Below, piece after piece: positions 56,611 through 64,000 of a stretch of DNA of 64,000 bases (the first letter of the stretch is position 1; each line of letters opens with the position of its first letter). The position numbers and the translations under genes were made by a program. A model generated the notes under the pieces. It ran no database searches. It was not told the origin of the DNA and worked only from the letters and a program-made list of their open reading frames with translations. The stretch covers positions 12,354-76,353 of the forward strand of contig CABQEV010000010.1 of assembly GCA_902463265.1 (NCBI GenBank), given 5' to 3'. The stretch is from UMGS1889 sp900556055. GTDB lineage: Bacteria > Bacillota > Clostridia > Oscillospirales > Ruminococcaceae.

Positions 56611-57231
56611 TCATATTTTTTCGCCGTTTTTGAATATTCCCCTGAATTCAGTTCCGTTTTTGTCGGTCACAAGCAGAATGCAGTAACAGTCACCGTCTTT
56701 GTAAAGAGCCGCATAATGTTCGGGATTTTCTATGTCGGTATATATTCTTCCGAAATATTTCTCCTCTCTGAATGATTCGGCATCAGTCATGGAGATACGT
56801 ATTTCCTCGGAAATATCGCCGTATTCAAATCCGATGATATCCTCAAGCTCATTTATTGCAGCATCTTCATCGGCGGATTCAAGGCCGAAAGCAAGCTTTG
56901 TTCTGTACTTTCCCTGCTGATATTCAAGTGTTCCGCCGATAAAATCCAGCGTCTCGGGAATATCGGTATCCATAAGCATAACAGCCCGGGAACGTTCATT
57001 TTCAGTCATTTCCTTCAATATGTGCATTGATGAGCTGTTATAGAAAAATCCTACGGTTTTGTATCCTATATAAAGCACGGCAAATATCAGAATGCATATG
57101 ACCGTATAAAAGAAGCTGCTTTTTTCGCCCTCACGGACAGGCCGTCTTTCCTCCTCAGCCGATATATGCTCAGGTTCAGCCTCTGCGGTTTCTTCCGATA
57201 TATCTTCAATAATTTTTTCTTCGTTATCCAT
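56611..57231 (-). CDS. Single-span membrane protein of unknown function
   Basis: A 206-aa protein with an acidic N-terminus (KIIEDISEETAEAEPEHISAEEE), one transmembrane segment (about 43-62: FFYTVICILIFAVLYIGYK) and a C-terminal extracytoplasmic part rich in acidic residues. The start MDNEEK at 57231 has GAGG 5 nt upstream. It is first in a two-gene operon with the propeller-like gene and has its own promoter, divergent from dnaD. I do not recognise a family. Confidence 0.7.
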   Translation of the reverse strand: MDNEEKIIEDISEETAEAEPEHISAEEERRPVREGEKSSFFYTVICILIFAVLYIGYKTVGFFYNSSSMHILKEMTENERSRAVMLMDTDIPETLDFIGGTLEYQQGKYRTKLAFGLESADEDAAINELEDIIGFEYGDISEEIRISMTDAESFREEKYFGRIYTDIENPEHYAALYKDGDCYCILLVTDKNGTEFRGIFKNGEKI

Positions 57232-57265
57232 TTTTACCTCTCCGATAAAAAATATTGTATAAAAT

Positions 57266-57294
57266 ATTATATCACACCCCTGCGATTTAGTCAA
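57266..57294 (-). promoter_or_regulatory. Sigma-A promoter of the membrane protein/propeller operon
   Basis: Minus strand TTGACT (57294-57289), 17-bp spacer with TGTGA, TATAAT (57271-57266). Confidence 0.8.
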
Positions 57295-57303
57295 TATTTA
57301 CAA

Positions 57304-57332
57304 GTGCATTTCCATTCCGATTATGCTATAAT
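57304..57332 (+). promoter_or_regulatory. Likely sigma-A promoter of dnaD-dnaC
   Basis: GTGCAT (57304-57309), 17-bp spacer with TATGC next to the -10, TATAAT (57327-57332), 40 bp before the dnaD start. The -35 is poor, so it may rely on an extended -10. Confidence 0.6.
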
Positions 57333-57371
57333 TAAAAATAAGTGATAAAGAAAGTCTACCGTGGAGGAAAA

Positions 57372-58391
57372 ATGAACAATACTATCAAATATAAAATAAA
57401 CTGGGAAAAAACCGACGGTGTATTTGCCGTTCCGAATGAAACAGCGGATTGTCTGAAGCTTGCAAGCGGCGCTGGCGTAAAGATACTGCTCCTGATGCTG
57501 AGATACGGTAAAGAGTGTACATATGACACGATAAAATCCGCTCTTGGCTCAGATGACGAAACCATTGAGGACGCTCTTTCCTACTGGGCGCAGGTCGGCA
57601 TCTTAAAGCCTGCTGACGGTGTTCCGCAGAAGCTCCCGGAACCCGCTCCCAGGCATATAAGCACACCTGCCCCAAGGCCTGCTGACGACAAGCCGAAAGT
57701 ATCCCCGACAAGAACGATGACACCGAAGGAAATAGCCGAAAGGATAGAATCATCTCCTGAGATAGCCTTTCTTTTTACATCTGTTGAAAATTGCCTGGGA
57801 AGAATACTGAACCATACCGAACACCGCTCGCTTATATGGATACATGACTATCTCGGTCTGCCATCCGATGTTCTGCTCATGCTCATCGAATATTGCAAGA
57901 GCATAAACAAAACGAATATCAGATACATAGAAACGATAGCTGTTTCATGGCAGGAAAAGGGAGTGTTCACGCATGAAGCGGCAGCTGCAGAGATCGACGG
58001 AATGGTAAAAAGCCATACTCTTTCAAGGCAGGTATCCACAAAGCTCGGTCTTAACAGAAATCTCATTTCCAAAGAACAGAATTTTGTTGATGAATGGTCG
58101 TCCCGCGGAATAACGATCGAGATGATCTACTATGCATACGAAAAAAATATCGAAGCGATCGGCAAGCTTTCCTTCGCATACATGAACAAGATAATCCAGA
58201 GCTGGATAGAAAACGGTCTGCGTTCCGTAAAGGAGGTCGAGGAATTCGATTCTATGCAGCGTGCAGAGCGTGAAAAGCAGAAAAATTCAACCAAGCAGGA
58301 AGACAAAGGCGAACATTCCTATGACCTTGATATGTTCGATACCTTTGCCCTCAATCACACACCTGAGATAAAGGAGGCTGACAGAAAGTGA
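57372..58391 (+). CDS. dnaD: DnaD-domain replication initiation protein
   Basis: Primosomal protein that helps recruit the replicative helicase loader in Firmicutes. The 339-aa protein has an N-terminal winged-helix half (ASGAGVKILLLMLRYGKECTYDTIKSAL, then EDALSYWAQVGIL), a proline-rich linker (about 88-115) and a C-terminal DnaB_2/DnaD domain with ENCLGRILNHTEHRSLIWIHDYLGLP and AYMNKIIQSWIENG. The start 57372 is behind GGAGG. It overlaps the loader gene by 4 bp. Confidence 0.88.
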   Translation: MNNTIKYKINWEKTDGVFAVPNETADCLKLASGAGVKILLLMLRYGKECTYDTIKSALGSDDETIEDALSYWAQVGILKPADGVPQKLPEPAPRHISTPAPRPADDKPKVSPTRTMTPKEIAERIESSPEIAFLFTSVENCLGRILNHTEHRSLIWIHDYLGLPSDVLLMLIEYCKSINKTNIRYIETIAVSWQEKGVFTHEAAAAEIDGMVKSHTLSRQVSTKLGLNRNLISKEQNFVDEWSSRGITIEMIYYAYEKNIEAIGKLSFAYMNKIIQSWIENGLRSVKEVEEFDSMQRAEREKQKNSTKQEDKGEHSYDLDMFDTFALNHTPEIKEADRK

Positions 58392-59383
58392 GTTACAGCA
58401 ATACGGCATTTGAACGTGCAGAAACGGAGATAAACGCAAGGCGTGTCAGAGCCGAATCGGACAACGCCCGCAGGATCGAAGACATGGAAAGGGAAATTCC
58501 CGAGATAAAGGAACTTAACAATCAGCTTTCCTCAACAAGTCTTGATATTGCAAGGCTTATTCTCCGCAAAGAGGGCAATTTTCAGGAGAATCTTGAAAAA
58601 ATAAAACAAAACAACTTATTCTGTCAGCAGAACATTGCAGATATACTAAAAGCTCACGGCTATCCTGAAGATTATCTGAAAATCAAATATACCTGTCCGA
58701 TATGCAGTGACAAAGGATATGTAAACGGCAGCAGATGCAGCTGCTTCAATGAGCTTCTTAACAGATATGCAATTGATGAACTGAACGTCAATTCCGCATT
58801 GAAGCTTTGCAGCTTTGACAGCTTCTCACTTGAATATTACCGCGGAAAAACAGACGGCTCAGGCATAGACTGCTATGGAAAAATGGCAGATATCCTCAGC
58901 TACTGCAAGCGATATGTATCAACATTCTCGGCATCATCGCCCAGCATTTTCATGATAGGAAAAACGGGACTCGGAAAAACCCATCTTTCCCTTTCTATCG
59001 CAAAAGGCGTAAGCGAACAGGGCTTTATGGTTGCTTACGGTTCGATACTCAATTATCTGCGAACGATCGAGGCAGAACATTTCGGACGTGCCGATGAAAA
59101 CAAGGATACATTACAATTGCTGCTGAATGCCGACCTTCTTATTCTTGATGACCTTGGTTCTGAGTTTGACACATCGTTCTATGCTTCAACAATATACAAC
59201 ATCATAAATACAAGAATAAACACAGGACTTCCGACTATCATAAATTCAAACCTTTCGTCCGCCGAACTTCAGAGCAAATACAACGACCGAATTATTTCGA
59301 GAATACTTGGAATGTACGATATTCTGAGATTTGTCGGCGATGACATAAGGCAGATAAAAAGAATCGAAAGCATGAGAAAATAA
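58388..59383 (+). CDS. dnaC: DnaC/DnaI-type helicase loader ATPase
   Basis: Loads the replicative DnaB helicase. The 331-aa protein has an N-terminal coiled-coil, a zinc-binding segment (CPICSDKGYVNGSRCSC) and an AAA+ domain with Walker A GKTGLGKTHL, Walker B LLILDDLGSE and TINSNLSSAEL-type sensor. The start is GTG at 58388, overlapping the dnaD stop as GTGA. The DnaD-DnaC pair is conserved in clostridia in place of Bacillus DnaB-DnaI. Confidence 0.9.
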   Translation: MSYSNTAFERAETEINARRVRAESDNARRIEDMEREIPEIKELNNQLSSTSLDIARLILRKEGNFQENLEKIKQNNLFCQQNIADILKAHGYPEDYLKIKYTCPICSDKGYVNGSRCSCFNELLNRYAIDELNVNSALKLCSFDSFSLEYYRGKTDGSGIDCYGKMADILSYCKRYVSTFSASSPSIFMIGKTGLGKTHLSLSIAKGVSEQGFMVAYGSILNYLRTIEAEHFGRADENKDTLQLLLNADLLILDDLGSEFDTSFYASTIYNIINTRINTGLPTIINSNLSSAELQSKYNDRIISRILGMYDILRFVGDDIRQIKRIESMRK

Positions 59384-59386
59384 CAA

Positions 59387-59424
59387 ATGACCGATACCGC
59401 AAAACGCAGTATCGGTCATTTTTA
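59387..59424. terminator. Bidirectional terminator between dnaC and tyrS
   Basis: ATGACCGATAC and GTATCGGTCAT form an 11-bp perfect stem with an 11-nt loop, followed on plus by TTTTTA. It lies between convergent dnaC and tyrS. Confidence 0.9.
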
Positions 59425-59435
59425 TATCCGAAGTA

Positions 59436-60653
59436 TTACTTTACGATAACCTTATGGAAAACCTTTTTGCCCTTTTTGAGAATAACTTCACCGTCAACAG
59501 CGACCATTGCGTTTGCATCAGATGCCTTTTCATCGTTGACAGCAACGCCGCCCTGCTGAACAAGACGTCTTGCTTCGCTTCTCGAAGGAGCAAGCTTTGT
59601 CTTCACAAGCAGATCAAGAATGCCTATTTTTCCGTCTGTCATATCGTCAGCCGAAAGCTCTGTGCATGGCATATCTGCAGTGTTTCCCGAACCGCCGAAC
59701 AGGCTCTTTGCAGCTTCAAGGCATTTGTCAGCCTCTTCCTTGCCGTGGATAAGATTTGTCAGCTCATAAGCAAGGATCTCCTTAGCCTTGTTGAGCTCAG
59801 CACCTGTCATAGTGCGCTCCATCTCTTCGATCTGCTCGATAGGCAGGAATGTCAGAAGTTTCAGGCACTTGATAACATCAGCATCACCGACATTTCTCCA
59901 GTACTGGAAGAAATCATAAGGAGATGTCTTTGCGGGATCCAGCCATACTGCACCCTTTTCGGTCTTGCCCATCTTCTTGCCCTCGGAGTTTGTGAGCAGT
60001 GTGATGGTCATAGCGTGAGCGTCCTTTGCAAGCTTCTTTCTGATAAGCTCAGTACCGCCCAGCATATTAGCCCACTGATCGTCGCCGCCGAACTGCATAT
60101 TACAGCCATACTTCTGGTACAGCATATAGAAATCGTAGCTCTGCATTATCATGTAGTTGAATTCGAGGAATGTCAGACCTCTTTCCATTCTCTGCTTGTA
60201 GCACTCGAATGTCAGCATCTTGTTTACGCTGAAGCAAGCACCGACCTCACGCAGAACGTCGATATAGTTGAGCTTCAGCAGCCAGTCAGCGTTATTGACC
60301 ATGATAGCCTTGTCATCGGAAAAATCAATGAAACGGCTCATCTGCTTTTTGAAGCAGTCACAGTTATGCTGAATAGTCTCGGGAGTCATCATCTTTCTCA
60401 TGTCGGTCTTGCCTGAGGGATCTCCGATCATTCCGGTACCGCCGCCTATAAGAACAATAGGCTTGTTGCCTGCCATCTGAAGTCTTTTCATAAGGCAAAG
60501 CGCCATAAAGTGACCTACGTGGAGGCTGTCTGCCGTCGGGTCAAATCCGATATAGAATGTAGCCTTTCCGTTGTTTATCATTTCGCTTATCTGCTTTTCA
60601 TCTGTGACCTGAGCGATAAGTCCGCGTCTTGTAAGTTCTTCGTATAAAGTCAT
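59436..60653 (-). CDS. tyrS: Tyrosyl-tRNA synthetase
   Basis: Charges tRNA-Tyr. The 405-aa protein is a class I enzyme with the HVGH signature (residues 45-48), the KMGKT equivalent of KMSKS, and a C-terminal S4 RNA-binding domain (PSRSEARRLVQQGGVAVND). It follows the GNAT gene by 12 bp, and both lie downstream of a T-box leader whose specifier reads TAC, a Tyr codon. Confidence 0.96.
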   Translation of the reverse strand: MTLYEELTRRGLIAQVTDEKQISEMINNGKATFYIGFDPTADSLHVGHFMALCLMKRLQMAGNKPIVLIGGGTGMIGDPSGKTDMRKMMTPETIQHNCDCFKKQMSRFIDFSDDKAIMVNNADWLLKLNYIDVLREVGACFSVNKMLTFECYKQRMERGLTFLEFNYMIMQSYDFYMLYQKYGCNMQFGGDDQWANMLGGTELIRKKLAKDAHAMTITLLTNSEGKKMGKTEKGAVWLDPAKTSPYDFFQYWRNVGDADVIKCLKLLTFLPIEQIEEMERTMTGAELNKAKEILAYELTNLIHGKEEADKCLEAAKSLFGGSGNTADMPCTELSADDMTDGKIGILDLLVKTKLAPSRSEARRLVQQGGVAVNDEKASDANAMVAVDGEVILKKGKKVFHKVIVK

Positions 60654-60665
60654 TTTTCTATCTCC

Positions 60666-61127
60666 TTATAATTTTATTTCCATCATATATTGCTTCGGAA
60701 CAAATCCGATCTCGGCATAAAAGTCAACTGCATCGAAATTATCATACCAAACGCTGAGTTCGATGGAATCACATTTTCTTTTCTCGGCATATTTTCTGAT
60801 AAAATCCATCAGTTCCCTGCCTATACCCTGCCGTTTGAATTCGCTTTTTACGGCAAATTGTTCAATAGTACATCTTCTTTCGGCGATATGCAGCTCATCT
60901 TCTCGTTCTGCAATACGCAACACCGCATATCCATTGATGCTTCCGTCACTTTCACTTACAACAGCATCGCATTCCCTGCCGATAAGTATATCGGAAAGGA
61001 TTCCGTGCATTATGCCGCTGTCCGCAGATTTAAAGCTGTCCGGGCGGAATTCAGCATGAACATTCTGAAGCTCGCAGAACAATTCCGCAGTTTCGCCGAT
61101 GTCATTTTCACATGCCATTCTTACCAT
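60666..61127 (-). CDS. GNAT family N-acetyltransferase
   Basis: A 153-aa GNAT protein with the acetyl-CoA motif FKRQGIGRELMDFIRK and a C-terminal YDNFDAVDFYAEIGFVPKQYMMEI. Acceptor unknown. The start 61127 has GGAG 8 nt upstream; a GTG at 61136 is within that site. It is the first gene after the Tyr T-box and 12 bp before tyrS, so it is presumably induced by low charged tRNA-Tyr. Confidence 0.87.
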   Translation of the reverse strand: MVRMACENDIGETAELFCELQNVHAEFRPDSFKSADSGIMHGILSDILIGRECDAVVSESDGSINGYAVLRIAEREDELHIAERRCTIEQFAVKSEFKRQGIGRELMDFIRKYAEKRKCDSIELSVWYDNFDAVDFYAEIGFVPKQYMMEIKL

Positions 61128-61231
61128 TTGGCACACTCCTTATCATTTATTCTGATAAGAAAGCGCCATAGACGATGAAATCATTAAATGATCTCACGGA
61201 TAACACAACCTCTCGTTCCGATGCGGCAAAC

Positions 61232-61486
61232 AAAAAGCCCTCCGAAAGCAAAGCTCTCAGAGGGCGATAATATCGCGGTACCACCTCGGTTTATTATCCC
61301 ATCACATAGGGATAACCTCAAAGCCGCTGTAACGTGCGGAAGACGCATTTTCCTACTCAGTTCTGACCGTTCGGAAAACAAGCTCAGGAATGTATTCATA
61401 TACCCGCCGTTATCCCCTTTCACCTCCCGGGGACTCTCTGAAACGCCGTAAATATACTACTTCTTTCCGTCATAGCCTTTGAATAT
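61232..61486 (-). promoter_or_regulatory. T-box riboswitch, tyrosine-specific
   Basis: On the minus strand: a Stem I region with AGAGAGTCCCCGGGAGGTGAAA and a specifier loop GAATACATTCCTGAGCT (61404-61388) in which the codon TAC would pair with tRNA-Tyr; ACTGAGTAGG; then the T-box core ACCGAGGTGGTACCGCG (61290-61274) that pairs with the uncharged acceptor end; and a terminator (GCCCTCTGAGAGC ... GGAGGGC then TTTTT, 61265-61232). Uncharged tRNA-Tyr should stabilise the antiterminator and turn on the GNAT gene and tyrS. Confidence 0.93.
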
Positions 61487-61492
61487 ATTCTG

Positions 61493-61521
61493 ATGATAAC
61501 ATATATAATCCGAATTGTCAA
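61493..61521 (-). promoter_or_regulatory. Sigma-A promoter of the T-box-GNAT-tyrS unit
   Basis: Minus strand TTGACA (61521-61516, consensus), 17-bp spacer, TATCAT (61498-61493), giving a transcript start near 61486. Confidence 0.83.
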
Positions 61522-61542
61522 GTGATTTTTCAAAAATACTTT

Positions 61543-62139
61543 TTATGATAAGACAGCACCCATAGATTCGGCGATGCTGACCGCTGCGGCAACATCAATT
61601 TTCGTTTTATTCATCATGATCCCGGAAATGACTGCATTGTCAAGGACGGCATTTCTGAGATCTGCTTCTCTCAGGTCAGCCTTGAAAAGATCCGCACCGC
61701 TGAGATCACAGCCGTTCAGATCTGCCTTTGCGAAATTTGTTTCACGGAATATTCCGTTTCTGAAACATACGCCTTTGAGATCCATCGACCGCATGTTGCA
61801 GAAAGAAAAGTTGGAATATGAAAAATTGCCTGAGATGATCTCAAATCCAAGCATTTCTGTCTGAACGAAGCTGCATCCAGTGCATTTACACCTCACAAAC
61901 GATGCAAATGAGAGGTCAGCATTCTCGAAAACGCAGTTTGTAAAAACTGAACGTTCAGCGGACATATCCGAAAGCTTTGCAGAGCGGAAAATACAGTCGG
62001 TGAAAACAGAATTCTCAATATGGCAGTTCTCCATATCCGCAAATGAAAAATTACATTCCCTGAATTCGCATTTCACTATGTTTTCCGAATTAAATTCTGT
62101 GCTGATATGATCGGCTTTTGTTTCGGATATGTTTTCCAT
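61543..62139 (-). CDS. Pentapeptide repeat protein
   Basis: A 198-aa protein largely made of pentapeptide repeats of the A(D/N)LXX type, clearest at the C-terminus (ADLNGCDLSGADLFKADLREADLRNAV) and more degenerate earlier. Such repeats form a right-handed quadrilateral helix. No transmembrane or enzyme domain. It starts 9 bp after pfk and is probably cotranscribed with it; function unknown. No terminator is obvious before the T-box promoter. Confidence 0.85.
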   Translation of the reverse strand: MENISETKADHISTEFNSENIVKCEFRECNFSFADMENCHIENSVFTDCIFRSAKLSDMSAERSVFTNCVFENADLSFASFVRCKCTGCSFVQTEMLGFEIISGNFSYSNFSFCNMRSMDLKGVCFRNGIFRETNFAKADLNGCDLSGADLFKADLREADLRNAVLDNAVISGIMMNKTKIDVAAAVSIAESMGAVLS

Positions 62140-62148
62140 TTTATCACC

Positions 62149-63372
62149 TTACTGATTTAATTTGAAATGAACCGGTATGCCGTTTCTGTATTCAATAACA
62201 GGTTCGCCCTGAATAAGCGGCAGAAAATAATTCAGCGCATCAACGGTAACATTGTTTCCATGCTCACTGATCCATTCTCTCGGGAATTTCTTTTCCTGAT
62301 TTGCGATCTTTGAGATATCAGCTGTCTGGATATCCACACGGTAAGGGCTGTTGCTTATTCTCTTGAATATCATCATAACGCCGCTCTGTCCTTCAAGAGC
62401 CGCAGACACAGCTGCCCTGCCTATCTTTTCCGACTCGGTTATATCTGTAAGCGATGCAATATGCGAACTGCATCTCTGCATAACATTCAGCTCGATGGAG
62501 CGCACCTTACATCCGATCTCGCCGGCAACGATATGTTCAAGAAACTTTCCTATTCCCGAAAGATATTTGTGTCCGAATGCATCTGTAAGCTCGGAAGAAA
62601 AACCGCCGTTAAGATATTTTTCATCAGTGCAGGTTATTCCCTCGGATACGGCGCATATTACAGCCTTGTAGCGTTTCTGAGCCTCTCTTATATCAGCAAG
62701 GAACTTATCCACGGAAAAATCAGACTCAGGCAGATAGATCATGTGCGGAGCAGGTTCGCCGTTTGCTCTCAGAACACAGGACGATGCAGCAAGCCAGCCC
62801 GCCTCACGTCCCATTATCTCAACGATCGTAACGGATGGTATAGAGTAAACGCGGCTGTCTCTGATTATCTCCTGGAGCGATGTTGCAACATATTTTGCCG
62901 CAGATCCGAAACCGGGAGTGTGATCCGTTTCGGTAACATCATTGTCTATCGTCTTAGGCACACCTACGACCTTTATATCAATATTATTTGCCTTGAAATA
63001 TTTATCCAGCTTCATGACAGTATCCATTGAGTCATTTCCGCCGATATAGAAAAACATTTTTATATTATGCTTTCTGAATGTTTCGATTACTTTGAGATAG
63101 CTGCTTTCGTCATCCTCGGGATTTTTCAGCTTAAATCTGCATGAACCGAGTATTGTTGACGGGGTTTTCATGAGCAGGTCCTTGTCGTGCTCGGTTATAA
63201 GTACCTTTCTTAGATCGATAAGCTCGTCTTTAAGGATTCCTTCGATTCCGTTGAACGAACCGAATATCTCGCCTATTTCCGGGATCATTTCCGCTCCGCT
63301 GAATACGCCTGCAAGAGATGCGTTGATAGCGGCTGTTGGTCCGCCTGACTGTGCTACTGCTACATTAAACAT
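62149..63372 (-). CDS. 6-phosphofructokinase, probably pyrophosphate-dependent
   Basis: A 407-aa PFK. Residues 111-115 read GGNDS and 139-145 read PKTIDND. In ATP-dependent enzymes these are GGDGS/T and PGTIDND; the aspartate in place of the second glycine and the lysine before TIDND are the marks of PPi-dependent PFK. The substrate motif MGREAGWLA is present. It therefore probably phosphorylates fructose 6-phosphate with PPi, reversibly. The start 63372 has AAAGG 7 nt upstream. A promoter lies at 63431-63459. Confidence 0.88.
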   Translation of the reverse strand: MFNVAVAQSGGPTAAINASLAGVFSGAEMIPEIGEIFGSFNGIEGILKDELIDLRKVLITEHDKDLLMKTPSTILGSCRFKLKNPEDDESSYLKVIETFRKHNIKMFFYIGGNDSMDTVMKLDKYFKANNIDIKVVGVPKTIDNDVTETDHTPGFGSAAKYVATSLQEIIRDSRVYSIPSVTIVEIMGREAGWLAASSCVLRANGEPAPHMIYLPESDFSVDKFLADIREAQKRYKAVICAVSEGITCTDEKYLNGGFSSELTDAFGHKYLSGIGKFLEHIVAGEIGCKVRSIELNVMQRCSSHIASLTDITESEKIGRAAVSAALEGQSGVMMIFKRISNSPYRVDIQTADISKIANQEKKFPREWISEHGNNVTVDALNYFLPLIQGEPVIEYRNGIPVHFKLNQ

Positions 63373-63430
63373 ATGCATACCTTTCCTTCCATTTTCAAGT
63401 CAAAACGACTGAAATCTCACAACGTTTTAA

Positions 63431-63459
63431 AGTATAGCACATTGCAGAATAAAAATCAA
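63431..63459 (-). promoter_or_regulatory. Sigma-A promoter of pfk
   Basis: Minus strand TTGATT (63459-63454), 17-bp spacer with TGTGC, TATACT (63436-63431), 58 bp before the pfk start. The 350-bp gap from here to the tRNA genes otherwise holds the repeat element and the tRNA terminator. Confidence 0.7.
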
Positions 63460-63520
63460 ATAATGTAATCGTACTCAAATTAACCGAATGAAAACATTTT
63501 GTTAATTTCGGGTACAGGTA

Positions 63521-63627
63521 ATAATACTAAAACTCATTGAATTATGGGAAGCTCTCGCCGCAAAACCGCATATATCAAAGCTTTTGAGGCAATTTCTCCT
63601 TCATAATTCTAATGGTTTTATTATAAT
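63521..63627 (+). repeat. Copy of the 105-bp palindromic repeat (reference copy)
   Basis: ATAATACTAAAACTCATTGAATTATGGG at the left and CTCCTTCATAATTCTAATGGTTTTATTATAAT at the right form terminal inverted repeats of about 27 bp with few mismatches. Inside, GCCGCAAAA and TTTTGAGGC pair around a core CATATATCAAAGC. The element lies in the gap between pfk and the tRNA cluster, and is not at a gene stop codon. Confidence 0.87.
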
Positions 63628-63683
63628 GCAAACGTTTTCATATTTGTTTCGTATTTATTATATGCAGCCAATGCTCGGAATAT

Positions 63684-63715
63684 AAAAAAATCCGTATCTC
63701 GATTGAGATACGGAT
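63684..63715 (-). terminator. Intrinsic terminator of the tRNA cluster
   Basis: Minus strand: ATCCGTATCTC and GAGATACGGAT form an 11-bp perfect stem with AATC loop, then seven T. Confidence 0.93.
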
Positions 63716-63732
63716 CGTAGCACATAAAGTGC

Positions 63733-63806
63733 TGGAGGCGCCACCCGGATTTGAACCGGGGATCAAGGTGTTGCAGACCTACGCCTTACCACTTGGCTAT
63801 AGCGCC
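63733..63806 (-). tRNA. tRNA-Cys(GCA)
   Basis: Minus strand: acceptor GGCGCTA pairing with TGGCGCC, D arm, anticodon GCA (63774-63772), the T loop GGTTCAAATCC, and an encoded CCA. 74 nt including CCA. Confidence 0.95.
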
Positions 63807-63810
63807 TTAC

Positions 63811-63886
63811 TGGAGCGGATTACGGGGCTCGAACCCGCTACCTCCACCTTGGCAAGGTGGCGCTCTACCAGATGAGCTAAATCCGC
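63811..63886 (-). tRNA. tRNA-Gly(GCC)
   Basis: Minus strand: acceptor GCGGATT pairing with AATCCGC, D loop with TGGTAGAGC, anticodon loop TTGCCAA (anticodon GCC), T loop GGTTCGAGCC, encoded CCA. Four bases separate it from tRNA-Cys. Confidence 0.96.
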
Positions 63887-63939
63887 ATATTTAATTATAT
63901 GCCAACCGTTTCAAAAAGTTTCCTTTTCAAAGAAGAGTT

Positions 63940-64000
63940 TGGCGACCTGGATGGGACTCGAACCCACGACCTCCGCCGTGACAGGGCGGCGTTCTAACCA
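63940..64000 (-). tRNA. tRNA-Asp(GTC), 5' end outside window
   Basis: Minus strand: TGGTTAGAAC of the D arm, anticodon loop CTGTCAC (anticodon GTC), T loop GGTTCGAGTCC, 3' acceptor strand and encoded CCA at 63942-63940. The 5' acceptor strand lies past the right edge. Confidence 0.94.

Noticed and set aside
59454..60416. Open frame (320 codons) on the plus strand opposite tyrS
   Set aside because: Antisense shadow of tyrS, caused by its biased codon use; no domain is recognisable.
1..64000. CRISPR arrays, prophage, toxin-antitoxin or defence islands
   Set aside because: No direct repeat-spacer arrays, integrases, phage structural genes, transposase genes or restriction genes were seen; the gene content is core.

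Overview
The window reads as chromosome from a low-to-mid GC, Gram-positive, spore-forming anaerobe of the Clostridia, most like the Ruminococcus/Oscillospiraceae group. The grounds are the endospore genes (spoIIGA-sigE-sigG, a complete spoIIIAA-AH operon, yqfC-yqfD, ylbJ, gerW, ylmC, yqzL), a PPi-type phosphofructokinase, a single-chain PurL without PurS, and strong sigma-A promoters with 17-bp spacers and GGAGG ribosome sites. Nearly everything is core chromosome. I see no prophage, CRISPR array, defence island or intact insertion sequence. The accessory signal is several miniature repeat elements and one decayed gene.

Layout. 1-3.5 kb: priA (cut by the left edge), rpoZ, gmk, remA, yicC. 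3.5-8.8 kb: one minus-strand operon of an M50 protease, scpA, scpB, a DUF2953 protein, gerW, a DacF-type carboxypeptidase and rluB. 8.8-13.4 kb: rpmB on plus, convergent with spoIIGA-sigE-sigG, then an orphan peptide-binding lipoprotein. 13.4-23 kb: rpsB-tsf, ylmC, then yqfC-yqfD-phoH-ybeY-era-yqzL-recO-mutS2. 23-25.7 kb (plus): ylbJ behind a sigma-E-like promoter, a small Cys-rich protein and a soluble PocR/chemoreceptor-like sensor. 25.7-30.6 kb: spoIIIAA-AH. 30.6-38.1 kb: der-plsY-gpsA, yceD-rpmF, a small P-loop protein, pgi, a carboxypeptidase paralogue lacking its catalytic motifs, and an HPr-like protein lacking the His15 loop. 38.2-43.4 kb (plus): mtaB and purL. 43.6-50.8 kb: a regulator-ABC exporter operon, M18 aminopeptidase, then sua5-coaE-transglycosylase, and prfA. 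51-59.4 kb: an S1-domain protein behind a nested hairpin leader, rarA, a frameshifted remnant, glyA, a propeller/membrane protein pair, and a DnaD-DnaC helicase-loader pair. 59.4-64 kb: a Tyr T-box driving a GNAT gene plus tyrS, pfk with a pentapeptide protein, and a tRNA cluster (Cys, Gly, Asp).

How the parts connect. The sporulation genes cover both compartments: SpoIIGA activates pro-sigma-E in the mother cell, sigma-G acts in the forespore, and SpoIIIAA-AH builds the channel between them. Other operons mix translation and tRNA-modification genes (tyrS, prfA, sua5, mtaB, yceD-rpmF) with chromosome maintenance (scpAB, recO, mutS2, rarA, dnaD-dnaC).

Most notable on inspection: a family of about 105-bp palindromic repeats (three near-full copies, one 32-bp stub, one half copy), several of whose ends form the stop codon of the preceding gene and one of which sits inside the spoIIIA operon; a second miniature element type flanked by TAA; a nested hairpin with a 12-bp perfect outer stem ending exactly at the ribosome site of the S1-like gene; a serine carboxypeptidase paralogue with all three active-site motifs changed; and scpA with no standard start codon. 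I did not find a convincing new multi-gene system.
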